From positions 1-33,419 of the forward strand of contig NZ_JNFC01000033.1 of assembly GCF_000756385.1 (NCBI RefSeq): a DNA stretch of 33,419 nt. Direction: 5' to 3'. Positions 1 through 9,531 of this stretch are shown here, piece by piece (position 1 is the first letter of the stretch; each line of letters starts with the position of its first letter). The notes beneath the pieces were generated by a model. It saw nothing but the letters and a program-made list of their open reading frames with translations. It was not told the origin of the DNA and searched no databases. The translations under genes and the position numbers were made by a program. Origin of the DNA: Sphingopyxis sp. LC363 (GTDB lineage Bacteria; Pseudomonadota; Alphaproteobacteria; Sphingomonadales; Sphingomonadaceae).

Positions 1-2
1 CC

Positions 3-2201
3 CCGACACCGACGCCGAAGGGCAATTTCAACACCGCCGAAACGCGGATGTCCGACGGCGTCAATTTCCACCGCGCGATCACCGCCTATCAGGCGGGGGC
101 CACCGGGCAGGGCATATTGGCGGGCGTCATCGACGACGGCATCGATCAGGACAGCCCCGAATTCGCCGGGCGCATTTCGCCGCAATCCGCCGACCTTGCG
201 GGATCGCGCGGGATCGACGGCGAAGGGACGCACGGCACCAATGTCGCGCAGCTCCTGCTCGGCGCAAAGAATGACGCGGGCACCTTCGGCATCGCCTTCG
301 ACGCCAGCCTGCTCGTGCTGCGCGCCGACCGGCCGGGCAGCTGCGCGACCGAGGATCCGTCGAACGATGAAAGCGGCTGCCGCTATCCCGAAACGGCGAT
401 CGCCGCGGGGCTCGACCGCGCGGTCAGCGCGGGCGCGCGTGTCGTCAACCTCTCGCTCGGCGGCGCGGATCCGCCCGGCGCGACGCTGCGCGCCGCCGTC
501 TCGCGCGCGACCGCGGCGGGAATCATCGTCATCGTCGCGGCGGGCAACGACGGCGACACGAGCGCGAACGGCAACGATCCGAACAACCCCGATCGCTTCG
601 CACAGGGGCTGCGCGATGCCGGCGGCGGGCTCGTCGTGATCGCCGGGTCGGTCGACGACAGCGGCGCGATCTCGGCGTTCAGCAATCGCGCGGGCGGCTA
701 TGCGGGGTCCTACCTCGCCGCGCTGGGCGAGGGGGTGTGCTGCGCCTATGAAAATGGCGCGCTCAAGACCGAGGGCAATTTCGTCTTCATACTCAACGGC
801 ACCAGCTTCGCCGCGCCGCAGGTCGCGGGCGCGGTCGCGCTGATCGCAGAGGCCTTCCCCAATCTTTCGAGCCAACAGATCGTCTCGCTTCTTTACCAGT
901 CGGCGCGCGATGCCGGTGCCGCGGGCGCCGACGGCGTCTATGGTCAGGGTATCCTCGACATCGCGCGCGCCTTTCAGCCGATGGGGGCGACGGCGCTGAC
1001 TGGGACTTCGACCGCCGTCGCGCTCGACGCGCCGCTCGGCGTCCTCGGCGGTCCGATGGGCGACGCGGGCGGCGCGGGCACGGTCGGGCTCGTCACCGAC
1101 GGCTTCGGGCGTGCCTTTACCGTCGACTTCGGCGGATCGCTTGGCCTCCGCCGCCCCGATTTCAAGCTGTCGGGCGCGATCGGCGGCCTCGTCCGCCAGC
1201 AAAGCGCCGCAAGCCCGTCGCTTGCGCTCTCGCTTGTTACCGCGCCCGGCGCGGGCGGCACCGACGCGCTCGCCGGGCTGTCTTTCCACGATGCGCAGCG
1301 CGCGCGCACCCTCGCCGCCTCGGTGATGACGCGCCTCGACGCGCGGACGCGCCTCGGCTTCGCGGCGGGGCGCGGCACCGGCGGCCTGCTCGCGGGCGAG
1401 CGCGGCGAAAGCGGCCATGCGATGCTGATCGGCGACGCCGCGCACGAAGGGCTGGGCTTTGCCGCAAGCCCCGGCATCGGCACGATAGTCCGGCATAATA
1501 TATTTGATAATCAATATGTTAATGTCATGCTGGAAAATGGCTGGGTCTCCGGCTCGCGCTGGCAGGACGACCCCCTCCTCCGCTACCGCTCGGGCCGCGA
1601 CAGCCGCTACCGGCGCCTCGGTGCCGCGTGGGACGGCCGCTTCGGCCCCGTCCGCGCCGCGCTCGGCGCCAGCTGGCTCCGCGAATCGGACAGCCTCCTC
1701 GGCGCCCGTCTCGGCCCCGTCTTCGGCGCGGGCGGCGCGACCAGCCTCGTCGGCGACGCCAGCTTCACTCTCGATATGCGCGATGATTGGCAAATTGCCG
1801 CCGCTTGGCGCCAGATGCGCACGCGCCCCGACCAGCATGGCCTCGTCGCGGGCGGCGCGCTTTGGTCGACCGCCTTCTCCTTCGACATTGCCAAGGCGGG
1901 TCTGCTGCAAACCGGCGACCGCGCCGCGCTCCGCTTCGCCCAGCCGCTGCGCGTCGCGCACGGCGGCATCGACCTGATGCTCCCTGTCGTGCACGACTAT
2001 GCCAGCGGCCACACCGATTTCGGCCGCCGCACCTATAATCTCGCGCCGACCGGGCGCGAACTGGTGGTCGAGGCGAGCTATGCGCTGTCGCTGTTCGGCG
2101 GCGACCTCATCGCCAACACATGGTGGCGCCGCGATCCCGGCCACATCGCCGCGATGCCCGACGACCGCGGCGCGGCGCTCCGCTTTACGAAGGGCTTCTG
2201 A
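3..2201 (+). CDS. S8 (subtilisin-like) serine protease with C-terminal beta-barrel-like region, 5' end cut off by window
   Basis: The frame is open to the window edge. The codons before the Met at 48 read PTPTPKGNFNTAETR, a Pro/Thr spacer typical of the region after a signal or lipoprotein peptide, so the true start is upstream. Counting from that Met, the S8 catalytic triad is visible: Asp29 in VIDDGID, His62 in GTHGTNVA and Ser253 in NGTSFAAP. The protease domain ends near residue 310. The remaining ~400 residues are Gly/Ala-rich with alternating hydrophobic strands and end in Phe, as outer-membrane barrels do. This suggests an autotransporter-type or surface-anchored protease. The substrate is unknown. 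The protease family is clear; the barrel is inferred from composition and the C-terminal Phe. An AT-rich codon patch at about 1491-1540 stands out from the rest of the gene. Confidence 0.9.
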   Translation, partial: PTPTPKGNFNTAETRMSDGVNFHRAITAYQAGATGQGILAGVIDDGIDQDSPEFAGRISPQSADLAGSRGIDGEGTHGTNVAQLLLGAKNDAGTFGIAFDASLLVLRADRPGSCATEDPSNDESGCRYPETAIAAGLDRAVSAGARVVNLSLGGADPPGATLRAAVSRATAAGIIVIVAAGNDGDTSANGNDPNNPDRFAQGLRDAGGGLVVIAGSVDDSGAISAFSNRAGGYAGSYLAALGEGVCCAYENGALKTEGNFVFILNGTSFAAPQVAGAVALIAEAFPNLSSQQIVSLLYQSARDAGAAGADGVYGQGILDIARAFQPMGATALTGTSTAVALDAPLGVLGGPMGDAGGAGTVGLVTDGFGRAFTVDFGGSLGLRRPDFKLSGAIGGLVRQQSAASPSLALSLVTAPGAGGTDALAGLSFHDAQRARTLAASVMTRLDARTRLGFAAGRGTGGLLAGERGESGHAMLIGDAAHEGLGFAASPGIGTIVRHNIFDNQYVNVMLENGWVSGSRWQDDPLLRYRSGRDSRYRRLGAAWDGRFGPVRAALGASWLRESDSLLGARLGPVFGAGGATSLVGDASFTLDMRDDWQIAAAWRQMRTRPDQHGLVAGGALWSTAFSFDIAKAGLLQTGDRAALRFAQPLRVAHGGIDLMLPVVHDYASGHTDFGRRTYNLAPTGRELVVEASYALSLFGGDLIANTWWRRDPGHIAAMPDDRGAALRFTKGF

Positions 2202-2242
2202 TCGGCTTTAACGCTCCCCAATTCAAAACAGGGGATGCAAAA

Positions 2243-3544
2243 ATGAAGCCGCTTTATGTCCTTCCGTTCGCGCTGTTCGGCGCGGCGATCGCAACGCCGC
2301 TCGCCGCGCAGGCGCCCGCGCGCACCGTCATCCACGCCGGGCAGTTGCTCGCCGAACCCGGCAAGCCCGCGCGCGGCGCCTCGACGATCGTCGTCGAGGG
2401 TGGCAAGATCCTGAGTATCGCCGACGGCCATCTACCCGCCGAACCCGGCGCGACGCTGATCGACCTCAAGGACAAATATGTCCTCCCCGGCCTTATCGAC
2501 AGCCATGTCCACCTGACGAGCGACGCGGGCGGCATCGCCGGCCAGCTCGAGGAAATCACGCTCAGCCCCGCCGCGCAGGCCTTCAATGCCGAGGTCAACG
2601 GCATGAAGACGCTGCGCGCGGGTTTCACCACGGTGCGCAACCTCGGCGACGGCGATGGGGCGACGCTGGCGCTCCGCGACGCGATCCTCGCGGGCAAGGT
2701 GCAGGGGCCGCGCATCGTCGATGCCGGCGCCAGCATCTCGGGCAGCGCGGGGCATATGGACGGCTCACTCGGCTATCGCGACGAACTTCGCCCTTTTTTC
2801 GCCGGCGCGGGAAACACTTGTAACGGCGCCGACGATTGCCGCCGCGCGGTGCGGCTCCAGATCGGGCGCGGCGCCGACGTGATCAAATTCGCCTCGACCG
2901 GCGGCGTGAACAGCCGCATCGGCGCGGGGCTCGGCAAGCAGATGTTCGACGACGAGGCGCGGGCGATCGTCGAAACCGCGCATCTGTTCGGCAAGAAGGT
3001 CGCGGTTCATGCGCACGGCGCCGACGGCATCCGCCTCGCGATCGACGCCGGCGCCGACTCGATCGAACATGGCACGATCCTCGACGACGCGACGATCGCG
3101 GCGTGGGCGAAGTCGAAGACCTATTATGTCCCGACGCTCTCGACCGTAAACGGGTACAAGGAACGCCTCGCCGCCAATCCCGACGCCTATGAACCCGACG
3201 TGCTGGCGAAGATCAAATGGCGCATCTCGATCACCGGCAAAAGCCTCGAAACGCTCGTGCCCAGAGGCGTGCGCATCGCCTTCGGCACCGACGCCGGCGT
3301 CTCGAAGCACGGCCGCAACGGCGACGAATTCGAGCTGATGGTCCAGCACGGCATGACGCCGGTCGAAGCGCTCAAGGCGGCGACGGTCAACGCCGCCGAC
3401 CTGCTCGGCCTGTCGGACCAGATCGGCACGATCGCGCCGGGCAAGAGCGCCGACATCATCGCGGTGGCCAGCGACCCCGTCGCCGACGTGCGCGTCCTCA
3501 AGAAGGTCGATTTCGTGATGGCGCGGGGAACCGTCGTCGATTGA
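2243..3544 (+). CDS. secreted metal-dependent amidohydrolase (Xaa-Pro dipeptidase-like)
   Basis: Protein of 433 aa in the amidohydrolase superfamily. The ATG at 2243 follows an AGGGGA-type ribosome site near 2229-2234 and begins a clear signal peptide (MKPLYVLPFALFGAAIA, cleavage likely after AAQA), so the enzyme is probably periplasmic. All expected ligands of a binuclear metal centre are present: His88 and His90 (HVH), Lys215 (VIKFAS, likely carbamylated), His256 (HAHG), His276 (EHG) and Asp350 (GTDAG). Its closest recognised relatives are the imidazolonepropionase/Xaa-Pro dipeptidase-like metal-dependent hydrolases. The substrate cannot be read from sequence; dipeptides with C-terminal proline or other amide/lactam compounds are possible. 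It lies 41 nt after the S8 protease, so the two may be co-transcribed in peptide use. The frame is open further upstream to 2120, but that region overlaps the protease gene. Confidence 0.88.
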   Translation: MKPLYVLPFALFGAAIATPLAAQAPARTVIHAGQLLAEPGKPARGASTIVVEGGKILSIADGHLPAEPGATLIDLKDKYVLPGLIDSHVHLTSDAGGIAGQLEEITLSPAAQAFNAEVNGMKTLRAGFTTVRNLGDGDGATLALRDAILAGKVQGPRIVDAGASISGSAGHMDGSLGYRDELRPFFAGAGNTCNGADDCRRAVRLQIGRGADVIKFASTGGVNSRIGAGLGKQMFDDEARAIVETAHLFGKKVAVHAHGADGIRLAIDAGADSIEHGTILDDATIAAWAKSKTYYVPTLSTVNGYKERLAANPDAYEPDVLAKIKWRISITGKSLETLVPRGVRIAFGTDAGVSKHGRNGDEFELMVQHGMTPVEALKAATVNAADLLGLSDQIGTIAPGKSADIIAVASDPVADVRVLKKVDFVMARGTVVD

Positions 3545-4039
3545 TCAGAGCGCGCCGCGCAGGAATTGCCATCGTTCCAGCTTGGCATCGAATCCGATCG
3601 TATGCGCGGCGCTGCTCGACGGCAGGTCGACGAGCGCGATGTCCTCGAGCGGCGGCAGTTGCTTTCGTCCGATCGCCGCGGCCTTGCCGCCGTTGAAGGC
3701 GATCATGCGCAGATCGGGCAGCCCGGCGATCAGCGCGGCGAGGTCGTGCGCTTCGACCTCGCGGATATGCGAGTCGCTGCTCGCGTGCCGTTCGGCGGAC
3801 CGGATCACGTCCCACAAGCCGATCTTCGCCCGGCGCAAGGCGGCCAGCCTGTCCTCATAGGCCAGAGGCGCGAGCGGCCGGCTCACTACCTCGCCGAGCA
3901 GGCGCCAGAACTGGTTCGTCGGATGGGCGTAATATTGCCGCTCGGCAAGCGAACGGGCGCCGGGCAGGCTTCCCAATATCAGCAGTCTTGTATCGGGCGC
4001 GACATGCGGGGCGAAGCTGGCGTGGCGGACGGCGGACAT
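3545..4039 (-). CDS. DNA-deoxyinosine (hypoxanthine-DNA) glycosylase, UDG superfamily family 6
   Basis: Protein of 164 aa starting at MSAVRHASF. It carries the uracil-DNA-glycosylase superfamily pattern of the hypoxanthine-DNA glycosylase branch: LLILGSLPG near the N-terminus, YYAHPTNQFW, GLWDVI, IAFNGGKAA, and a C-terminal LPSSSAAHT loop. Members remove deaminated adenine (hypoxanthine) from DNA as the first step of base excision repair. The same frame stays open far upstream (to 4633), but that part is antisense to rpsL and unlike the family; the usual length of about 160-170 aa supports the start at 4039. The stop codon abuts that of the convergent amidohydrolase at the palindrome TGATCA (3542-3547). 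The start is divergent from rpsL, with 306 bp between them. Confidence 0.86.
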   Translation of the reverse strand: MSAVRHASFAPHVAPDTRLLILGSLPGARSLAERQYYAHPTNQFWRLLGEVVSRPLAPLAYEDRLAALRRAKIGLWDVIRSAERHASSDSHIREVEAHDLAALIAGLPDLRMIAFNGGKAAAIGRKQLPPLEDIALVDLPSSSAAHTIGFDAKLERWQFLRGAL

Positions 4040-4345
4040 GGACTCGCGATAGCCCGCTCCGTCCGGCGCAACAATATTGCCAGCCCCTTGACCCGGAAGG
4101 GAATCGGGTCTAGGGGCGCGCTCGACCGAAAAGGGCGGTTTGCCGCCTCTTTCAGTTGCAACAGCGCTTGAACATTGCTGGCGCGGATGGAGCCTCCGGA
4201 CGATCTTGTAGGTCTGCCGGGGTCTTTTGCTGTTATCAGGTCGGCCGTTTTCCGCCATTTTCGGTGGGTTATCGGCCGGAGCTTCATCCACCGCGGTACA
4301 GTAACCGTTCGCTTTGATGGGCGGACACAAAAAGGTGAAGCATTC
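4040..4345. promoter_or_regulatory. divergent intergenic region: upstream of glycosylase gene (-) and leader/promoter region of rpsL (+)
   Basis: This 306-bp gap has no convincing gene. It must hold the promoter of the str operon, since the gene before rpsL is divergent. No hexamer pair close to TTGACA/TATAAT with 17-nt spacing was found. The best weak candidate on the + strand is TTGTAG (4206-4211) with TGTTAT (4231-4236) at 19-nt spacing. A small hairpin GACCCG/CGGGTC lies at 4090-4110. The rpsL ribosome site AGGTGA (4333-4338) is clear. Confidence 0.35.
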
Positions 4346-4717
4346 ATGCCCACGATCAACCAGCTGGTCCGCAAGGGCCGGACTCTCCAGAAGGTGAAGT
4401 CCAAGGTCCCGGCGATGGAAGCAAACCCGCAAAAGCGCGGCGTTTGCACCCGTGTCTATACGACGACCCCGAAAAAGCCGAACTCGGCGCTCCGCAAGGT
4501 TGCAAAGGTCCGCCTGACCAATGCCCGCGAAGTCATCACCTACATCCCCGGCGAAGGCCACAACCTCCAGGAACACAGCGTCGTGCTGATCCGCGGCGGC
4601 CGTGTGCGCGACCTTCCCGGTGTGCGTTACCACGTCCTGCGCGGCGTGCTCGATACGCAGGGTGTGAAGGACCGCAAGCAGAGCCGTTCGAAATACGGCG
4701 CGAAGCGTCCGAAGTAA
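4346..4717 (+). CDS. rpsL: 30S ribosomal protein S12
   Basis: Protein of 123 aa, the standard S12 length, beginning [11 protein letters not shown] after the ribosome site AGGTGA at 4333-4338. S12 sits at the decoding centre of the 30S subunit and controls translational accuracy. The conserved loops [15 protein letters not shown] and [10 protein letters not shown] are intact. Lys43, a common site of streptomycin-resistance mutations, is present. The second hot spot, position 88 (E. coli K87/K88 depending on Met counting), is Arg here: GGRVRDLPG, codon CGC at 4607-4609. It is the first gene of the str operon. The glycosylase gene, not rpoC, lies upstream. Confidence 0.99.
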   Translation: MPTINQLVRKGRTLQKVKSKVPAMEANPQKRGVCTRVYTTTPKKPNSALRKVAKVRLTNAREVITYIPGEGHNLQEHSVVLIRGGRVRDLPGVRYHVLRGVLDTQGVKDRKQSRSKYGAKRPK

Positions 4718-4741
4718 GGACCGCTTTTTCGGCTATCTGAT

Positions 4742-4769
4742 CATCCCGGGACGCCAGCGCGCCGGGATG
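4742..4769 (+). other. stem-loop between rpsL and rpsG
   Basis: A perfect 8-bp stem CATCCCGG/CCGGGATG (4742-4749 with 4762-4769) closes a 12-nt loop in the 73-nt gap before rpsG. There is no T-run after it, so it is not a typical intrinsic terminator. In E. coli the rpsL-rpsG spacer is where S7 binds to regulate the operon. A similar role here is an inference from position only. Confidence 0.5.
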
Positions 4770-4790
4770 CTGTTGTAAAAGGAATTACCT

Positions 4791-5261
4791 ATGGCTCGTC
4801 GTCGTCGTCCTGAACGCCGCGAAATCCTGCCCGATCCCCGTTTCGGGGATGTCGTGCTGTCGAAATTCATGAACAGCGTCATGCTGGACGGGAAAAAGTC
4901 CGTCGCCGAAAGCATCGTTTACGGTGCGCTCGAGTCGGTCGAAGCCCGCGCCAAGAAGGAACCGATCGGCGTGTTCCACGAAGCGCTGGCGAACATTCGC
5001 CCGAACATCGAAGTCCGCAGCCGCCGCGTCGGCGGTGCGACCTATCAGGTTCCGGTCGAAGTCCGCCCCGACCGCGCGCAGGCGCTCGCGATCCGCTGGC
5101 TGATCACCGCCGCGCGCAACCGCAGCGAAACCACGATGGCCGCGCGCCTGTCGGGCGAACTGCTCGACGCGTCGAACAACCGCGGCAACGCGGTCAAGAA
5201 GCGCGAAGACACGCACCGCATGGCGGAAGCGAACCGCGCTTTCAGCCACTACCGCTGGTAA
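4791..5261 (+). CDS. rpsG: 30S ribosomal protein S7
   Basis: Protein of 156 aa, usual for S7, starting [20 protein letters not shown], with the conserved [13 protein letters not shown] and VGGATYQVP motifs. S7 is the primary assembly protein of the 30S head and contacts the E-site. The start follows AAGGAAT at 4779-4785. It is the second gene of the str operon, 73 nt after rpsL and 105 nt before fusA. Both gaps can fold into hairpins. Confidence 0.99.
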   Translation: MARRRRPERREILPDPRFGDVVLSKFMNSVMLDGKKSVAESIVYGALESVEARAKKEPIGVFHEALANIRPNIEVRSRRVGGATYQVPVEVRPDRAQALAIRWLITAARNRSETTMAARLSGELLDASNNRGNAVKKREDTHRMAEANRAFSHYRW

Positions 5262-5268
5262 TTTGCCG

Positions 5269-5294
5269 GACGCTCTCCGTGTTACGGGGGCGTC
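5269..5294 (+). other. imperfect stem-loop between rpsG and fusA
   Basis: GACGC (5269... as G-A-C-G-C at 5269-5273) pairs with GCGTC (5290-5294). A second short stem CCG/CGG (5277-5279 with 5285-5287) lies inside, with loop TGTTA. There is no T-run. It lies just after the rpsG stop and may be a processing or attenuation element; evidence is modest. Confidence 0.35.
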
Positions 5295-5366
5295 TCGCAA
5301 TCGCAACAAAACTTCCTATATCGGGGGCGGCTCCCAAGGCCTCCCCCCAAATCCAAGGAAAAGATC

Positions 5367-7460
<2,094 letters not shown>

Positions 7461-7461
7461 T

Positions 7462-7501
7462 GGGTCAAAGCCGCGCGGGCTTGCACCGCGCGGCAAGACC
7501 C
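7462..7501 (+). other. two-tier stem-loop between fusA and tuf
   Basis: It starts one base after the fusA stop. The outer stem GGGTC/GACCC (7462-7466 with 7497-7501) encloses a perfect 9-bp stem GCCGCGCGG/CCGCGCGGC (7470-7478 with 7486-7494) with a 7-nt loop; AAA and AA form the internal loop. It is strong enough to stop or slow polymerase or to block 3' exonucleases, but no U-tract follows. It probably sets the different transcript levels of fusA and tuf. Confidence 0.6.
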
Positions 7502-7577
7502 TCTAAGGGCGGCGCCTGATTCAGCAGGCCCGTCCGGACTGATCAAACGAAACACCTAAGAAGAAGGTTCTTAAATC

Positions 7578-8771
7578 ATGGCCAAGGCTAAATTTGAGCG
7601 GACGAAGCCGCACTGCAACATCGGCACCATCGGTCACGTCGACCATGGCAAAACCTCGCTGACCGCAGCGATCACCAAGGTGCTCGCCGAAAACGTCGCC
7701 GGCAACGCCGCCGTCGACTTCGCGAACATCGACAAGGCCCCCGAAGAGCGCGAGCGCGGCATCACCATTTCGACCGCGCACGTCGAATATGAAACCGACG
7801 GCCGCCACTATGCGCACGTCGATTGCCCGGGTCACGCCGACTATGTGAAGAACATGATCACCGGTGCCGCCCAGATGGACGGCGCGATCCTGGTCGTGTC
7901 GGCCGCCGACGGCCCGATGCCGCAGACCAAGGAGCACATCCTGCTCGCGAAGCAGGTCGGCGTTCCGACCATGGTCGTCTTCCTCAACAAGGTCGATCAG
8001 CTCGACGATCCCGAACTGCTCGAACTCGTCGAACTCGAAATCCGCGAAGAACTTTCGAAGCGCGACTTCGACGGCGACAATATTCCGATCATCGCCGGTT
8101 CGGCGCTCGCCGCGCTGGAAAGCCGCGACGACAACATCGGTAAGGACGCGATCCTGAAGCTGATGGCCGCCGTCGACGAATGGATCCCGCAGCCGGAACG
8201 TCCGCTCGACAAGCCCTTCCTGATGCCGATCGAAGACGTGTTCTCGATCTCGGGCCGTGGTACGGTTGTCACCGGCCGCGTCGAAACCGGCATCGTCAAG
8301 GTTGGTGAAGAAGTCGAAATCGTCGGCATCAAGGACACCAAGAAGACCGTCGTCACCGGCGTCGAAATGTTCCGCAAGCTGCTCGACCAGGGCCAGGCCG
8401 GCGACAACATCGGTGCGCTGATCCGCGGCGTCGGCCGTGAAGAAGTCGAGCGCGGCCAGGTTCTGGCCAAGCCCGGCTCGATCACGCCGCACACCGAGTT
8501 CACCTCGGAAGTCTATGTCCTGTCGAAGGACGAAGGCGGCCGTCACACGCCGTTCTTCGCGAACTATCGTCCGCAGTTCTACTTCCGCACCACCGACGTC
8601 ACCGGCGAGGTCATCCTCCCCGAGGGCACCGAGATGGTCATGCCGGGCGACAACGTCCAGCTGTCGGTCAAGCTGATCGCCCCGATCGCCATGGACCCGG
8701 GTCTGCGCTTCGCAATTCGCGAAGGCGGCCGCACGGTCGGCGCAGGGGTTGTGGCGACGATCACAAAGTAA
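7578..8771 (+). CDS. tuf: elongation factor Tu
   Basis: Protein of 397 aa, the normal EF-Tu length. It delivers aminoacyl-tRNA to the ribosomal A-site as a GTP complex. The P-loop GHVDHGKT spans residues 19-26, DCPGH 82-86 and NKVD 137-140; the switch I motif ERGITI is present, and domains 2 and 3 are complete. The start is set by AGAAGG at 7562-7567 and by the family N-terminus [19 protein letters not shown]. It is the last gene of the str cluster. The 148-nt gap to rpsJ carries a terminator-like hairpin and then a second structured element. Confidence 0.99.
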   Translation: MAKAKFERTKPHCNIGTIGHVDHGKTSLTAAITKVLAENVAGNAAVDFANIDKAPEERERGITISTAHVEYETDGRHYAHVDCPGHADYVKNMITGAAQMDGAILVVSAADGPMPQTKEHILLAKQVGVPTMVVFLNKVDQLDDPELLELVELEIREELSKRDFDGDNIPIIAGSALAALESRDDNIGKDAILKLMAAVDEWIPQPERPLDKPFLMPIEDVFSISGRGTVVTGRVETGIVKVGEEVEIVGIKDTKKTVVTGVEMFRKLLDQGQAGDNIGALIRGVGREEVERGQVLAKPGSITPHTEFTSEVYVLSKDEGGRHTPFFANYRPQFYFRTTDVTGEVILPEGTEMVMPGDNVQLSVKLIAPIAMDPGLRFAIREGGRTVGAGVVATITK

Positions 8772-8781
8772 TATAGGGCCG

Positions 8782-8832
8782 CGAGCCGCGCGATTCGGAC
8801 CGATTCGCGCGGCTCGTAGCTTAAAGGTTTTT
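8782..8832 (+). terminator. probable rho-independent or partial terminator after tuf
   Basis: A perfect 12-bp stem CGAGCCGCGCGA/TCGCGCGGCTCG (8782-8793 with 8805-8816) starts 10 nt after the tuf stop. A run of five T (8828-8832) follows 11 nt later. The stem is very stable, but the T-run is more distant than in a classical terminator, so read-through into rpsJ is likely. It marks the str/S10 boundary. Confidence 0.55.
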
Positions 8833-8833
8833 G

Positions 8834-8875
8834 ATGGCCGATCCGGCTTCCTGAGCGGAAGTCGGAGCAGGCCAT
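8834..8875 (+). promoter_or_regulatory. nested stem-loop in the rpsJ leader (candidate S10-operon leader element)
   Basis: Outer stem ATGGCC/GGCCAT (8834-8839 with 8870-8875). Inner 9-bp stem CCGGCTTCC/GGAAGTCGG with one G-U pair (8843-8851 with 8857-8865) and loop TGAGC. The element lies 45 nt upstream of the rpsJ ATG, separate from the terminator-like hairpin before it. In E. coli the S10 leader is bound by L4; whether this element does that is unknown. The structure is read directly; the function is inferred from position. Confidence 0.5.
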
Positions 8876-8919
8876 TTCGGCTCTTTCGCATCGTTAGACG
8901 GGATTCGACTGGAACAGTC

Positions 8920-9231
8920 ATGGAAACGCAGAATATTCGCATTCGCCTGAAGGCCTTTGATCACCGCGTGCTCGATCAGGCCACCACCGACATTGCCGAC
9001 ACGGCACGTCGTACCGGAGCGCTTATTCGCGGCCCGATCCCGCTTCCGACGCGTATTGAAAAATTCACCGTGAACCGCGGTCCGCATGTCGACAAAAAGT
9101 CGCGCGAGCAGTTCGAGGTGCGCACCCACAAGCGGCTGCTCGACATCGTGCAGCCCACCCCGCAGACGGTCGACGCGCTCATGAAGCTCGACCTCGCCGC
9201 GGGCGTGAACGTCGAAATCAAGCTGGCCTAA
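8920..9231 (+). CDS. rpsJ: 30S ribosomal protein S10
   Basis: Protein of 103 aa starting [16 protein letters not shown], exactly the S10 family length and N-terminus. The frame continues upstream, but only into the tuf 3' leader. The ribosome site is weak (GGAA at 8911-8914). S10 is a 30S head protein and, as NusE, also takes part in transcription antitermination with NusB. It is the first gene of the S10 operon. The next gene, rplC, starts only after an unusually long 300-nt structured gap. Confidence 0.98.
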   Translation: METQNIRIRLKAFDHRVLDQATTDIADTARRTGALIRGPIPLPTRIEKFTVNRGPHVDKKSREQFEVRTHKRLLDIVQPTPQTVDALMKLDLAAGVNVEIKLA

Positions 9232-9241
9232 GGTCAGCGAA

Positions 9242-9506
9242 GCCCCGGTGAAAACCGGGGTCTCTATCGGCCAGCCGCTTCGGCGCTGGCACAAGTCCGG
9301 AGCGATCCGGACCGACGATAGGGTGGATACCGCCGGTCGTTTCCTCGGAAACATCCAGACCGGGCTGCGTCCCCCGTCTCGCCGCTTCTCCTTCGGGATG
9401 GCGGCACCTCAGCCCGGACGGGGCGAAGCATCGAAATTTTGGGCTGGGAGGGTAGCCGTCGGGCATTTGTCTGATGGCTTCCCACACGCCGTGCGGAATG
9501 GTCCGC
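9242..9506 (+). ncRNA. candidate structured cis-regulatory RNA between rpsJ and rplC
   Basis: The gap of 300 nt has no ORF of note but many stems, read as + strand RNA: CCCCGGT/ACCGGGG with a GAAA loop (9243-9260). An 8-bp closing stem (9262-9269 with 9316-9323, one G-U) holds two hairpins, GCCAGC-CGC/GCG-CTGGC with a UUCG loop (9270-9290) and TCCGGA/TCCGGA with a GCGA loop (9296-9311), forming a three-way junction. CCGGTC-GTTTC/GAAAC...GACCGG has a CUCG loop (9333-9363). CCCCGT/ACGGGG (9372-9377 with 9418-9423) encloses GCCGC/GCGGC (9381-9405) and a UUCG-capped TCC/GGA. CAGCCC (9410-9415) can pair with GGGCTG (9441-9446) as a pseudoknot. GCGGA/TCCGC (9493-9506) lies just before the rplC ribosome site. 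GNRA and UUCG loops occur only in the + orientation. Confidence 0.6.
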
Positions 9507-9531
9507 CCGGCCTCTGTTGAGGAGTATGATC

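Noticed and set aside
4088..4114. TTGACC...TCTAGG as the str promoter
   Set aside because: Spacing is only 15 nt, the -10 is poor, and the bases form a GACCCG/CGGGTC hairpin, so it was not accepted as a promoter.
4040..4633. N-terminal extension of the DNA glycosylase to 362 aa
   Set aside because: The extra ~198 residues run antisense to rpsL and do not resemble the family; the 164-aa form has the normal length.
7521..8942. 473-aa open frame on the - strand opposite tuf
   Set aside because: Mirror of EF-Tu. The only difference from other shadows is that it crosses the leader hairpins.
9248..9520. 90-aa open frame on the + strand in the rpsJ-rplC gap
   Set aside because: No ribosome site and no protein resemblance; its sequence is explained by the paired RNA stems.
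9517..9531. Alternative rplC starts at TTG 9517 or ATG 9526
   Set aside because: They overlap or touch the ribosome site GAGGAG; the ATG at 9532 gives the family N-terminus and proper spacing.
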